Shown piece after piece: positions 12,481 through 24,945 of a stretch of 64,000 bases of DNA (within the stretch, counting starts at the first letter, position 1; each line of letters begins with the position of its first letter). The notes below the pieces were generated by a model, which worked only from the letters and a program-made list of their open reading frames with translations, ran no database searches and was not told the DNA's origin. Origin of the DNA: Solen grandis (taxonomy: Eukaryota; Mollusca; Bivalvia; Adapedonta; Solenidae); NCBI GenBank assembly GCA_021229015.1, contig CM037795.1, positions 12,805,193 to 12,869,192 on the forward strand, read 5' to 3'. A program made the translations under genes and the position numbers.

Positions 12481-13901
12481 TCGCTGTCCTACTTTGTTCA
12501 CCTTTCGTATTGACGTCACTCAGGTCGTGTCTCTCTCTGGCCTCTGATTGGTTGTTGCTCGGGGAACTATCAGAGTGTCTATTTTTATCAACGTAATGAC
12601 TGGAAATCCCACGTTCCTCTGACCTACTTTCTTTTCGAGCCGTTTGTGTATCTGAAACAGACTGTGTACATGATTTTAAATTGTTATTCTGTGACTTATC
12701 GACACTTTTGCTTCTGTGTTTTTTGGACTTATTGTTCTTTTTCGATACCGGATTTTTGCTAGGACTAGGTAAGTTACTTTTTGTTTTATTTTCTCCACAT
12801 GGTAATTTTGCAGGCCCGGATGTTGTCGTCGCACCCTCACGTGACACCTCTTTGTTTACTTGAACAGCTGATCGCACAGCTGGTCTTCCAATGTCGGTAG
12901 CATGGCAATAAAACACATCCTCGTCACTTGTATCTTGTGTTGATGAAAATATTTTTTCGATTAAAGTTTCATTAGAATACCCACGAGAAGTCACGCCCGT
13001 TTCTGCACTTTTGATTTGCTTTTCTCCAATACGATCTTTACCCATAATTGCAAACCAGTCAGGGAATGAGTCATTTATCAATTTATCAATCAATAATATA
13101 AAGTCTAACCGGATATCTGATCTGAACCTTTTTTCTCTCAAACCTTGCTCTCCTAGCCTCCTCAGACCCATACAATTCTTTTCTTGCCCTTGCTATTTCT
13201 CTTGGATAGTCTCTATCAACTCCAAACCCGGTTTTCTTCAATTTGTATGCCCTGTTCATAATCCTCTCTGTTCAACATAGTCTCTGAATCTCTATTTCCA
13301 ATCTATGGGCCCTTTCAATGCACATATCTGTCACATCCAGCTCTTATTCTGTTTCCATGAATCTTAGAATCAATGGTTTATCTGATCTTTGATTTGTGTT
13401 TTCTGCAATGCCATAGAATATGAGATTTTTTCTTCTACTTCTAGCTTCTATGTCAATTGATCTATATGACAGTATCTTTATTTTATCATCCTGCGCTTTA
13501 AACGTCCTCTCAACCCTATCTACTCTTTCATTTGCTGCTACAACCCCATTGTTTATTGTCAAAATATCTCTCATGCACTTGGTTTGCTTGTGTTCAATAC
13601 TATTGATCTTGTCATGGTTTTTATTCAAAAGTTCAAAAATATGAACAAGTTTTTCATCTGTGTTTAGCTGTGAGAATGAATCTGTACTGACATTACTACT
13701 GACACTTCCATCTCCACTTCCATTACTCATCTTTTTCCTCTTTCTTACTCCAGATCTCCACCCACCTTCTGTCTCTTTGTTCTTTTCCCGCCTGTCAAAC
13801 CGATTTTGTGTAGATATGGAAAAGTCCAACAACTGCTCGTTTTCTGTATCTGTCTCATCCATCGCACTACCATAGTCTGTACTATACTCTGATGTTGTCA
13901 T
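12455..13901 (-). pseudogene. LINE ORF1 remnant (coiled coil + RRM-like)
   Basis: The start at 13901 opens a 185-codon frame with an acidic N-terminus, a basic patch and a heptad-rich stretch around residues 85-140, ending in the RRM-like RRKNLIFYGIAE motif. ORF1 proteins of this type bind element RNA and form trimers. A TAA at 13344-13346 and a TGA near 13277 interrupt it. Downstream, in the same reading frame beyond the stops, RDYPREIARARKELYG is still legible, then a Ser/Lys-rich tail (the 12455-13171 frame, DSFPDWFAIMG and onward). The gene is therefore broken by at least two stops and one frameshift and cannot make a full protein. Confidence 0.8.
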
Positions 13902-13960
13902 ACTGACATTTATAATTGAAATTTCTTCGGGAATGAATAATTTTCACTTCTTTTTTTTTC

Positions 13961-14908
13961 TCTGTTTACATTTTTCTCACTTGACCACCATTGACCGGAA
14001 GTAACATATCCATAGATCCACGAATAAATATACCAACGAAATTCCCTTAGGTACATAATCAACGAAATTAAATGTCAACGAAAATATAATTATGCTGATG
14101 TAAAACAAACATATATATATCAGTCTATTTAAAAAGAAGAATAAAAAAATAGGTAAATGTTTAACTCTGTGTAACGGCAATGGGGAAAATACCATTTAAG
14201 AACAAGCGTATCGCTATGGTACATGTATTTCTTGAATAAAAGGGAAAAGTTGAAAATAATAGAGGAAGTAATATAAGCTACATTTTGTACTTCATGCCTC
14301 AATTAACTTGTGGAATAATACACTAATAATTTCAAATTATCATTTACTTAACCAGACTCACAACTGTTTACTTTTTCAACTGTGTGATTTTTATGTTTTA
14401 AATTTTATTTTTAGATAGGTAAATTAATTTGTTATCTGCCAATTGTCAATCATGCAGAAAGATATGAAGTCTAAAACTCCCGTTTTATGATGGAATAACC
14501 TGAAATATTAATTTATTTTAAGCAAACCAATGAAACGTGTTTTTGCGAACGTTTCGGTTGTAACCAAGACAAAATTGGTCAAAAATTAGGTCTAAAATCA
14601 TTTTATACAGCTTATGTCGAAAACAATGAACAAAATTTTTAAAGAAACCTCCAGAAGCTGATGCATGTCGTGTAGCCTAAGTTTTAGTGAAAAAAAAATC
14701 TATTTTTTTCCCACCACAATAATATGTGTTAAGCTGATCGTCAATTATATATGCATGGTGCTACGATTTATCTTCCGCGGAAAGGCGCGAGATGTGTAAT
14801 GCATATAGGGTAATGGGTTCTAAAATTATTCTCATCAGAAAACTTATTTTAATTTAATGGCATGTGTTCTTTAGTGTCACATTAATCGATATTTATTGGG
14901 ATTTGTAA
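13961..14908. other. LINE 5' flank and non-coding DNA
   Basis: Between the ORF1 start and about 14100 the plus strand carries CACGAATAAATATACC and AACGAAATTAAATG, an inverted relative of the dispersed repeat at 9438. The rest is AT-rich and unassigned. Confidence 0.4.
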
Positions 14909-15110
14909 AGGGCGCAATGGTACAGCGATAACGTATCCGAATGCGGATCCGAAAGTTGTTGTTTCAAACCACGTTTCAGGGTCGAGAATTTTCATGACCT
15001 TCCTTGGCGAAAAGTACTGGTTCAACCCAGGAACCGTGGAGCGTGATAAATATCACTTTTAAGCTCTTGTTTTAATTCCCAATCGACCTAAAAGTTACAA
15101 GTTTAAACAA
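14909..15110 (+). mobile_element. tRNA-derived SINE (family A), diverged copy
   Basis: The plus strand starts GGGCGCAATGGTACAG, keeps GATAACGTATCCGAATGCGG, a damaged box B (GTTTCAAACCACG), the body motif AAAGTACTGGTTCAACCCAG and the tail TTCCCAATCGACCTAAAA. It aligns end to end with the complement of 8445-8641 but with many substitutions and no obvious duplication, so it is an older insertion. Confidence 0.8.
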
Positions 15111-15699
15111 TCCTAAAGTACAGCCGCCATGACATAGCTCGATTGTCGGATGTTGATTGTTTCGCGTGTTTGTCAATAAATATATGACAAGGAAAAGTGG
15201 TCGATCTTGACAAAAACGAAATACAAGGTCATTATGTTTGGACTACGCACACAATACGGAGACTTACAGGTGGGCAGAAATTCCAAATAATATGATATCC
15301 AACCATACGAAATTGCCGTAAAGCCTATCACTCGTCAGGAATACGTTAAAATACGTCAGTCTGTTGTTAGACACACGTTACTCATTCGTTAGACATACGT
15401 TACAATGACGTTAACGGTACGCTATCCATATGCTAGCTATACTGACTGTCTTCATGCCACCGCTCAAACGTTACTCTGGCGAATCCAGATGGTGCATTTT
15501 ATCTCATACGCTCGCATACGTTAGTACCATACGCTGGAGTGTGACAGCCCCATCAAAAAGGGTGACAAAAAAAAGAGGAATATTTCTGTATTTTTTCTAA
15601 CTGCGCATGTATATTATCAATGCTTGCAGCGCCGTCGTGGACCTCACTACCATTATAATATGTAAAGGTTTGTATTATATTTACCACTCAGTCCATATA
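15111..15699. other. Non-coding; ACGTTA-rich cluster at 15320-15545
   Basis: No gene is visible. 15320-15545 contains many short related words (ATACGTTA, ACACGTTA, CATACGTTA, GACGTTAAC, CATACGCT), resembling in reverse complement the cluster at 9040-9200. It is likely a decayed repeat. Confidence 0.4.
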
Positions 15700-15883
15700 A
15701 ACAATCGAACTTGTATTGCGGCCACCTGTACTAAGCGGTCAATTTGTATTTAGCGGCCAATTTTAATATAACCAAGTTGTAGCATTTTGTAAAATATTTA
15801 AACTTCATTTAGCGGTCACCTCTGTTAAGCGGCCACTTTCTATTGTTCCATTGCCTTACCGCTTATGACAGGTTTGACTGTAA
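15700..15883 (+). mobile_element. MITE-like repeat (AAGCGGTCA type), copy 1
   Basis: Internal words GCGGCCACCTGTACTAAGCGG, CTAAGCGGTCAATTTG and TTAAGCGGCCACTT, and the right end ACAGGTTTGACTGTA, match the complete copy at 49565-49758. The left end is eroded. Internally it repeats (T)TAAGCGGYC several times in direct orientation. No coding potential. Confidence 0.7.
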
Positions 15884-17955
15884 ATGGATTTTCCTTCCTT
15901 TAAATCCTTGTGCAATCCCTAACCCAATGTTTGTCAGCAGCATAGAGTTTGGTTCAGTTTGTAGACTAACTGCGATTAAAAATTAATGAGTAGCAAAATT
16001 ATGAGATTTTATCAGTCTCCGAGTGTTACAGGTTAATGAGTTAATGACATATTTGCTATGGTAATTTTATTTAAAGGTTAAATTCATTTTCATTATTTTT
16101 TAGTATGCAACTGAACATACGCTCTTTAATGAAAATAGCATCATCATAAATAAATAATCGATATCAAAATCTATGCAAAGCAATTCATAATGAGACAAAA
16201 ACAGAAAATACCTCATGAGGATAAAAGGGATGGTTATGGACCTATGACGATAAAATTGATAAACCCCATTAAACATGCAGTCTACTGAAGGACGCAATTT
16301 ATCCGCTGCGTGTCACCAGTTCATTGAATACCACGCAATCAAAGGAATACTTGTGTTGTTCAGTTCATAAAAGCGCCATATCACCAACGTTTTTTATTGA
16401 GATAGGCAATGAAGGCTCGTTATCCGTGGATAAAATCTGACACTTTGTCATTGTTAAAAAATGCCTATTTCAGTTTATAATGCAACTCTTTAAATACTCT
16501 TCTGATTTCCAGACATGAACAAACAGGTTCAGAATTCCATCTAGTGGAATGTAGACCGACACTTATGTAAATGCTGTTAGAAGCAACGATCAGTATAATT
16601 GCATTTTACGACAAAAGGAGAGCGGATAGCGGCAATGTTTTTACTTATATTAAAATGGTGTAGCCCTATTTAGATGCCTACTATAACAAATAAATTCTTA
16701 GGTCTATCTCTGGATTTCAAATCAGCTGCCGGGATTAGATTTGGAATAGTATTTCTCTACCGTTATATATACTTGGTGCTAGCTTGTAGGAACGGGAGTA
16801 TATAGGATATACATATTTTCTGTTACTAATCAGATGCAAAATTTATAATTTGAAGACATTTTCTGCTTCCAGAAATGTTTATCAAATGACATATGTTCTA
16901 CCTAAACTGTTAATGAGTTGAAGTCCGGAAGTACTGTAAAGTTATCAATTTTCGTTGACGTAAAATTTTATCGAGTCTGCATGAGTGTTCACATATATTC
17001 TCGGATTTGAGTTCCAAAGACTCTATATCATAAGGGTAGTATGTGTGTATTGTGTGTGGGTGGGGGTGGGGCTCCGAGGCTGATTGGTTATATTACACTT
17101 AACCCTCACTGGTCACAGCTACATGATTGAATAGTTGTTTCACTGATGATATATACTACTCAAAGTTTGCAAAGCACCATCAGCTATTTTCCCGTAGCGT
17201 TGCATGCTTAGACAAGCGACTTTAAAGGCATGCTACATTAAATTTTACATGAAAACAAATCTTGCTTTTATGCAGAAGTATTGTTTATGTACCAAACTTA
17301 CAATAAATAAGACTTTCGGATCCTCAATACTGGGAATTAATCATAATTAGAAAGTGTGAATTTTGAGAAAACACCTTAAAATTTAAAGTCAGCTAAATTC
17401 AGAACTTTGATCTTCAAATATTTCTGTTTTCTAAATGGAATACTTTTAATGATATTTGTGACGATTTTGGCCTGTTCATGGTCATTTTTTTCTGTATTGA
17501 TCACAAGATTTAACTTCAATTTATAAAATGCCATTTCTTGTAAAAAACACACTTTTGTGAATTTTGCAAATGATGACAGGAATTGGCTAAATCGTTGTAA
17601 CTCATTTTTGAGTCTCTTTTCTATCATTTTGACAAAAACTATGCGTAAAATTGATTGTCAGCTAACGCTTTCCTTTCAGGTACATAGCATTACATTCAGC
17701 ATGTGTTTTCATGTGACTCTATGGGAAAATAGCGGGTGGTGCTTAGCAAACTTTGAGTAGATACTAAATAATTAAAAAAAAAATGAATAAATAAATAATA
17801 AACAAATAAATACAATTATCCTAATATAGGAATGAATTTCTTACCTGATGGTCTTATGTTGCATTCCCCCGATGAAAAAAAAAAGGTGAGATATATTACA
17901 GACAGTAATTACTGTAGTATATTTATACACAGATGATTATACTCACGAACGCTTA
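15884..17955. other. Non-coding, nothing recognised
   Basis: AT-rich sequence with a fragment resembling the 9438 dispersed repeat near 16940-16980. Open frames at 16100-16297, 17376-17627 and 17557-17760 have no motif or splice context. Confidence 0.5.
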
Positions 17956-18195
17956 ACCCTTTCCCTCATATAGACTCATTTTGACGCACTCAATAGGTAC
18001 CACATAAAGCCTGATCTGCAGAAAACCACAGTTAAACCTTACCAAATTTAATTGTAAAATCCTCATTACCAGACCACTGAGGAGCAGCGAACAGCATAAA
18101 ACCTGATCAGCCTGCGAGTTACTCGCAGGCTGATCTGGTTTTATGTTATTCGCATAGGTCTTTTCATGGTTTCCTCTATGAGGGAAAGGGTTAAG
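17954..18195 (+). mobile_element. TTAA-flanked palindromic MITE, copy 1
   Basis: The ends read TTAACCCTTTCCCTCATA and TATGAGGGAAAGGGTTAA: terminal inverted repeats starting CCCTTTCCCTC, flanked on both sides by TTAA. TTAA target duplication with a CCC-starting terminus is the hallmark of piggyBac-type elements. The centre (about 18095-18147) is a long palindrome with arms such as GATCAGCCTGCGAG / CTCGCAGGCTGATC, 3 nt apart. There is no ORF, so it is non-autonomous. Further copies are at 50953-51194 and 51238-51508. Confidence 0.85.
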
Positions 18196-19013
18196 TCACT
18201 TGAAAAGTGTTTGCTTGTAAGCGAATCAAAATGATAAACGAGCTGGAGAGTTTTGATTAAGGTTACAATCCAGCAGCTTTTGATGGACATATCAGCCCTA
18301 AATATCTTTTGATGCACCTTAACTGACTTGCTTATCTGGACATTAAACTCCTACTAATGAATCTCATTGTTACATAAAGTTAGCTGAAGTAATTTCCAAA
18401 GAGCATAAAGCATTTCTCATTGTTTTGCATCATTTCCAAAGTCTGGGACTCTGTCGGCCAGCAGTGATTTTTCAAAAGTTAAAGTTTATTGAATCAACAA
18501 GGCTTTAAAAGGATGAAATTAGATAAAAGCCAGACTAAATAGTATTAGGACTGTCTATATAGATGCGAGACGTCACTGTAGATTTAAGGCAATTTTTGGA
18601 TCTACTTGATCAATAACTGCTTTGAAAGTTTTAACTGATTCTAGATCTTGAATCGTACATAATGGTAAAGATTGTTGACTTATCATGTTAATAGACACAT
18701 ACGTTAGCCCAACTGCAACTGTCAAACCGAGGTCATTAAAGGTGTGTCAAATACTCAAATGTTGCATGTTGAATGCAAAAGTTAATTTGGGGGTTATTAA
18801 AGCTGCTATTTGAAATATTATGAGCTAGTTTCAGTTTTTGATACACATTAATCCATCTGCAAGTCTGCAAATGTCAAACCAGGGTAGTTAAAGGTGTGTC
18901 AAATGCTCAAATGTTGCAAGTTGAATGCATATGCTAGTTGGCTATTTTTATCAGTTTTAACTAGCGTAGAATAGAACAAAATATTTTGTTATTATTATTG
19001 GAAGAAGAAATAT

Positions 19014-19015
<2 letters not shown>
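18196..19015. repeat. Non-coding with a local duplicated segment
   Basis: Two near-identical stretches, about 18720-18778 and 18873-18930, share TGTCAAACC, AAAGGTGTGTCAAAT and CTCAAATGTTGCA, about 153 bp apart in direct orientation, which indicates a diverged tandem duplication. No coding potential. Confidence 0.6.

Positions 19016-19051
<36 letters not shown>
19016..19051. repeat. (CT)n microsatellite
   Basis: Uninterrupted CT dinucleotide run of about 35 bp. Confidence 0.95.
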
Positions 19052-19053
<2 letters not shown>

Positions 19054-19578
19054 TTGAATGTGTTGAACCTGGCTCGAATTCCATCCAAATTACTTAGCGC
19101 TAAGTAACACTTAAATTTTCAAATTAGGTAGAATTGCATTCTTACATTATATATTCCAGACACGTTTTCTCGACATCTACGAAATTATCATTTTTATGTC
19201 GAGGTATGACTATGTCAACATATGAATTTACATGTACCTGGAAACATGTGATCCTATATAAGCAATCATTCACGAAATGCACATGTATTTGATACGATTT
19301 GTCTATAGAGACCCTACATACCTAATAAAAAGACTTGTATTATATTTTATAGCTTAAACTGATAAAAAAAATCTAATGGCAAAACTTTGCATATCGAGGG
19401 TCCCCGTTCGAATCTAGCTCAGGTCAGTAGCATTTTACTTGGTTACAAATGTAATTTTAGTTTTCTGAAACGGGAAGCGGCGTATGCTAAGTTTATCATC
19501 TTCCTACCCCAAAGGAATACCGTCGCAATATTTCACTTATATTGAGCCGTCCATCATTATTGCAGACACCAGGATAGA

Positions 19579-19885
19579 GTGACCTGTCCAGTGGCCGAGT
19601 GCTTAGTGCGTCTACCCTGGTATCGGTGGATTTGATCCCTGTCTGCGACATACCATAGTCGTTTAAATTGATACTGGAATAACTCCATTGCTTGACGCTC
19701 AGCATGTAAGGGTAGTTCCAGGACCGGTTGGCCCGGTGTCAGGATAATGTGACTGGGTGTGGTATCATACCACGTGCCTACGGCGTGATACTACAGTGTG
19801 GTAGCACGTTATCTGTCTCAAGAAGACAATGTCTCGAAATGCTTGAAATAATGTCGGTTGGAAGTTATACCTAGTAAATAAATAA
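19579..19885 (+). mobile_element. tRNA-derived SINE (family B), copy 1
   Basis: Head: CAGTGGCCGAGTGCTTAGTG (box A-like) and GATTTGATCCCTG (box B-like). The body has GACGCTCAGCATGTAAGGGT, GTGTCAGGATAATGTGACTG and CTGTCTCAAGAAGACAATG, with a tail near TGAAATAATGTCGGTTGG. It is collinear over about 300 bp with the copy at 39636-39936. An adjacent minus-strand family C fragment follows at 19890-19955. Confidence 0.85.
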
Positions 19886-19889
19886 TTTA

Positions 19890-19955
19890 CACCAGGGTAG
19901 AACTATGGACCTTTCGACTCATCGCAAGCCTGCTGGAAGGGCCCGATAGTATTCG
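19890..19955 (-). mobile_element. SINE family C fragment
   Basis: The plus strand reads AGGGTAGAACTATGGACCTTT and ATCGCAAGCCTGCTGGAAGG, the diverged counterpart of GGGTAGAACCATCGACCTAC and CCGCAAGCCAGCTGGAAGG at 39580-39625. It is only a partial element, immediately downstream of a family B SINE. Confidence 0.6.
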
Positions 19956-20872
19956 AACCCCACAGCCATTAGGGACTAAAGGATGATATGATACAGTGCT
20001 ACATTCACTATCTATATAATTATTATATATCCCATGATTTCTGGTGTGTTTTCCATTATTATCTCAAAAGCCTGAGAAACTAAAGGCATAAGCAGATGTA
20101 CGTGTTATTATACGAAACATGTTTTTTTCCTCTCTCTCTTTTTAGCATAAACCACAGAAAGATTTTAGATATTCAAATGATTTTCAAAGTTTTAAATTGA
20201 AGTAAACCACAGACCACAGAACATGGCGCTGCTCATTGTTTGTTCTTTCTAACCCAGGAGCAGACGGATCTGATGTTTGACTAGGAAGACGTGGCATCCC
20301 CCATGGGAGGGCGCGTGTGTTAAATGTTTAATGAACTAATGTAGCGAATAATTATATCAATATTTACAGCAAGTGGTCAATTTGTACGTATACAATCATA
20401 GCGTCACCGTATAAGGATTGATCGACTGTCCGCCGAAATTCAAGGCCGTATAAGTTCCCCTTCATTCATTTGAGACCCACTCGTAGGAAACCGTTAAGGA
20501 CTTGCGAGAGAGCTCTGCCATCAGCTAGAGCGTTGTTTTTCCAATGAAGCATTGGTGAGCGGTTCCAGTGACAGGCGACGGTTACATATTGGGTTTAATA
20601 ATTTGTAACAAGAGACAACAGTGAATTAAGAGGTGCCTATAGAACGAGAGTTGTTCGTATACCGGCCATTTGTTGCTGTGCACTTATCTGATATCGGATG
20701 TTTTCTAACAGTGGATAGAGATCAGATGAAGGGATCGAGTTCTCTTTTTTTTTCATTTAAAGTATAGATGCTTATCTCAATTCACATAGGAAATTATTTT
20801 TATACGGCTTTGGTAATTTTTGTCCTCTTGAAATTTACCGGAAGATAAGATTTGTAAAAAAATATTATTTTC
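19956..20872. other. Non-coding, nothing recognised
   Basis: No gene or known repeat is identified by eye. 20220-20560 is somewhat GC-richer but has no long frame. Confidence 0.45.
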
Positions 20873-21024
20873 ACATTTTGGTATGGTGTAAATAAACGCA
20901 CGACACTTTATGGGAACGTATGAAACATTTAAGTTATTACAACAAACCACATTTTGGTATGGTGTAAATAAACGCACGACACTTTATGGGAACGTATGAA
21001 ACATTTAAGTTATTACAACAAACC
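20873..21024 (+). repeat. Exact 76-bp tandem duplication
   Basis: 20873-20948 and 20949-21024 appear identical over 76 bp, beginning ACATTTTGGTATGGTG and ending ACAACAAACC. Identity without substitutions implies a very recent duplication or an assembly artefact. Confidence 0.92.
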
Positions 21025-24000
21025 AAGGCGGATCTGTATTGCTCACTTTCTCTCACAAGCTGAATTTAAACTGCAACGCGGTATGGAGCAGTAAATACTG
21101 AATCGTTTCAATAGCGAATTTCGATGTGCATTATCAGAACTATCTAGCGGATCTTTATTGTCCTTAAAACGTTCGTCAATGTCATTAATTTTGTCATGAA
21201 AATCGACTGCAACGAATTTGGAGTTAATATTTTATTTCGAAGCGTGACCGTGGCGGCTATTCTTTGATCTAAAGATTCTGTAGCAAGCTGCCGACTTTTA
21301 CTTTATATCTGCCTGTTGCCCATACTTCAAAGAGAGGCGGAAACCGCGTGACAGTGACTTTCATCGTCTCGAATAGCTTCTGGAACAATGAAGCGTTAGA
21401 CATCGAGTGGTGGAGGCAAATGCTTGATTCCATTTTGTGTGTATAAATAATTCAGAACTTTAAAACGATTAACTCAACGGTGTGCTTGAGATACATAGCA
21501 TTTCGAACGTTTTAATAGATGTTTGAAATAAAAAAAATAAAATCGCACGACTGGACATTTGTCAACTTAACATTTTATCGAGTGAAGCTGAGCCATACAT
21601 TTCAAAAGGAATAAATTGCCGGATTTGTGATAAATCTAACTACTTAGAGGTGTGTTTATTTGGATAGCCCATTAAAAGGTAAATATTTCTTATTTTTCAT
21701 TTCAATTTAGACACATACTTGGTTATTGAAAAACATATCAAAACTGAAGTATAATAATACTGCATGTGTAACGTTATATCTTAATTTTCTGACACAAGAG
21801 GCAGTATCGGTGGTATATCTTTATGATTATCATGATAATAATAACAATAATCATAATGATAATAACAATACATTAATCAAAATGTAATTGTGATAAGTAA
21901 TTCGTTATAATAAATTGATGTTTAAAAAGTTAACATAAAAAAGGCATCTATATATAGATCAAACCTTAACTGTCATCCACAAAAATTTAAAATAAGTTTT
22001 AAATTCGAACAATATAAATATAAATCACATTTAACAATATACTTTTTTTTTTAAATTTTAAGTTCAGAGAGGGACATTTGAGTGAAAAATAGCATACTCT
22101 ATGCAAACCTTGATATAGTTTTAACCCTCGGAAAAAAAATCTGTAAAGGAAGAGTATATTACGCGAACATCTGACATCGTTATCGTCATTCATTACGCCG
22201 CTATTAACATGACATTGTCACGCGAGGTGATTAGCAGTAAATGACAGCTTAAGCAAGATTGGTGTATCAAAGTCTATAACAGATCGAATATCTTATTACA
22301 TGAACGTAAAAAAGAGGAAAATTCTCTCCTGTCTAAACTATTCCAATTAGCAGTTATTTTTATTTTTTGCCATTTATTTTTTTCTTTCGTCACGTCAGCC
22401 GTCTTTTGTAAACGTGTCTTTTTTCAGTAAATAATTGATATATAAATATAATTTCTTAACGATTTTGTATGATTTATAGAATATTTTCCAATATTTAAGT
22501 ATTTACATTCAAAGTGTTAAATGTATTTGCCCTCAAAGAGAACACATCGTATGTTTATTTTATGTTTTTCTTTTTTGTTAACAGTAAAGTCTGAAATCCT
22601 AAAACAGATGGCGGGAATGGGCCATTGTTATACACCTATTATGTACACAATATCGCGATACCTGTCCGATATTGATCATACAGACATCTATAGGAGTACC
22701 GCAATACGTTTGTTCTGATTCATGAGATTCAAGCAGGTACTCCGCTTTCCATTATGGCCAGAACCATTTGATATTCGATAGAGTACATCAGTTGAAAAAA
22801 AAGGTTTATTGGAAATGAATACGATTCGTTAATAATTAATTTCGTTTTCATTCTGCGGGTCGATTAGTAAACAACAAATTATCCTAATAAATTGTGACAA
22901 AAGGCTAGAAAAGATTTAACTGAAAACTATAGAACATGATCCTTACTGTAATATATAGATATTTTACAGATATAGAGGACCTATGTGAAGTGCTGAATTT
23001 TCAATTAATGCTAGGTATTTATATATTTAATAAGATACATCAGTTTGCTTAAATATTGCATTCGACATCTAAAATGCGTTTCTTCGAAGCGGAGCAAAAT
23101 TCACCCTTATATAACTTAACCGTTAAGTTTGCCTTACGTCAAATGCGTCCACTCAGCCAATCAAAATAGGGATAGGAAAACGACAGATGGTTAGTGGGAA
23201 CACAGGGCACCTACACTAGGTCACGTGACCTGATACACGGCTAATAAATATTAATAAATAAAAGCCATTGTTAACGCATAGCAGTACAATGCATGGCAGA
23301 TTAGGAATTAAAATCTGTTCAGACCGTTTTCTGAATGTTTTGAATAAAGGCAACGGCCTTTCAATTACGAACTGAATAATGTACGGTACCCGATTTTTTT
23401 TAGCTTGAATTTTAATTAAATTCACATTGATGTTTTGGTGTGTTTGATATTCGAAAAGTTTTGGTCGATTGCATTGATTTTATTAAATATTTAAAACACA
23501 TTTAAAAAATTGCATGTTTCCCATTGTTATATAACACCATTGATTAAACAAATTAATTCCAAAGCACACTTTATATCAAAGCAGGGTCTCTGTATATTTG
23601 TATGAAGAAACCCTGATCAAAGAAAACATAATTAGAAAGGCAAATCTTTAAAAAATATTATCAATAGCACTGAGGTCATGTGTTAAGAGATAACTGATCA
23701 CTATCTCCGCGTATGCTGACACATATTTATATGTCATTTTAACCATGAGATATGTGATGTAAACTGTATGGTGGCACTTGCATGAGAAACACACGCGATG
23801 AGAGTGGCCCGTCTACCGCATTGTGATGAAAATCGACTTACGTCTAACGAAGCTCCATTGTCGGTATCGCTAGATGCCATTCAAACTTTTGAACCGAAAA
23901 CATGGTGGAGATTTCATGAGCCCTAGTTATAGTTAACAATCTATCACGTTATCCGTCGTCAGCTCAACAGGCTAGTTATTGTTTAGTTATGAGATATTGA

Positions 24001-24076
24001 TACATACCTTAACATCAAACATCAGAATGTACATAGAAGTAGATGATACAGTATGGATAAGATAATCATTTTAAAA
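21025..24076. other. Non-coding; short palindrome at 23218-23231
   Basis: No gene is supported. AGGTCACGTGACCT (23218-23231) is a 14-bp perfect palindrome centred on a CACGTG E-box. An AT-rich trinucleotide-like patch (ATAATAATAACAATAATCA) lies at about 21835-21870. Frames of 60-70 codons are considered chance. Confidence 0.45.
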
Positions 24077-24141
24077 AATGAATGAATGATAATAAGATGA
24101 ATGAATGAATGAATGAATGAATGAATGAATGAATGAATGAA
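24077..24141. repeat. (TGAA)n microsatellite
   Basis: Tetranucleotide GAAT repeats, about 10 uninterrupted units at 24098-24141 plus a partial upstream block. The 76-codon minus frame across it, with repeated HSFI, is a repeat artefact. Confidence 0.92.
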
Positions 24142-24945
24142 AATATTCATTGATATATAAATTAATGAAAAATATGTAAATACATGAAAAGTAAATAAAT
24201 ACTTAAATAAATGAATTCGTGGTGCAGTAAAACGACTACAGATCAAGGGCATATTTCCCAGTAATGTTTTCTCAGTAATCAGAAAACTCCCCCATTTATC
24301 ATGGTATTCATGAACTCCTCTTTACTTATATATACACCATTCCCGATGACTTCCCGAAACAACACAAGTTTTCTCTACAACATTTGACCATACTAGAATA
24401 TTTTAGCACACACAATCGGCCAATTTATTGTCCAGAGAATCACACCACTAATTTATTATTTTTCATTCATTGCTTGCATGCAAAACACGAAATAAAAACC
24501 ACATCCACTCATTGAAAGGATGTTTTTTAATGGATTCTTAATTACGCCGCTGTTATTAACTTGAGATGTTTAATCCTGGAGCTCTTGTATCCCGCTGTGA
24601 AACTAATCACATGTGACATAGTAGGACCGGCGTTTTGTGTGCCGCTAGGCTAGTCAACGTGGTTATTTTATACCTTTTAGAACAAATGAAAGTATTGTTC
24701 AAGTGCTTAAGTTTCTTAATTATAATCTGGAGTCTTTACCAATCCTTTTCTGACGGCATCATTTATCTTTTGTAAAGAAAATGATTCTCTATTTCTATCC
24801 TATTAATATATGGTAACGGTAATTGATAGCTGAGTTTCTGTTGGTGTTTTCTGTCTTAATGACAATTGTTAGACACACAGATGCAAAATATACATTGCGT
24901 TCATTTCCGTTAGTTTATCTAAGCACGTGCAACAGTTACCAATTC

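Larger units (their letters stand above)
9737..13960 (-). mobile_element. Decayed non-LTR retrotransposon (LINE), ORF1 + ORF2
   Basis: A two-ORF LINE of about 4.2 kb read on the minus strand. ORF1 (coiled coil plus RRM-like) is followed directly by ORF2 (AP-type endonuclease then reverse transcriptase). All parts are in the expected order, but frameshifts and stops break every domain boundary, so it is a dead copy. The 3' end stops at a TC/CA microsatellite without a recognisable 3'UTR or tail. The endonuclease and RT motifs fit the large animal group with AP endonuclease; the exact clade is not settled from sight. Confidence 0.9.

Noticed and set aside
23218..23231. 14-bp palindrome AGGTCACGTGACCT as a regulatory E-box site
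   Set aside because: A perfect E-box palindrome, but with no nearby gene to regulate; noted only.
24022..24252. 76-codon minus-strand frame rich in H-S-F-I
   Set aside because: Generated by the (TGAA)n microsatellite.
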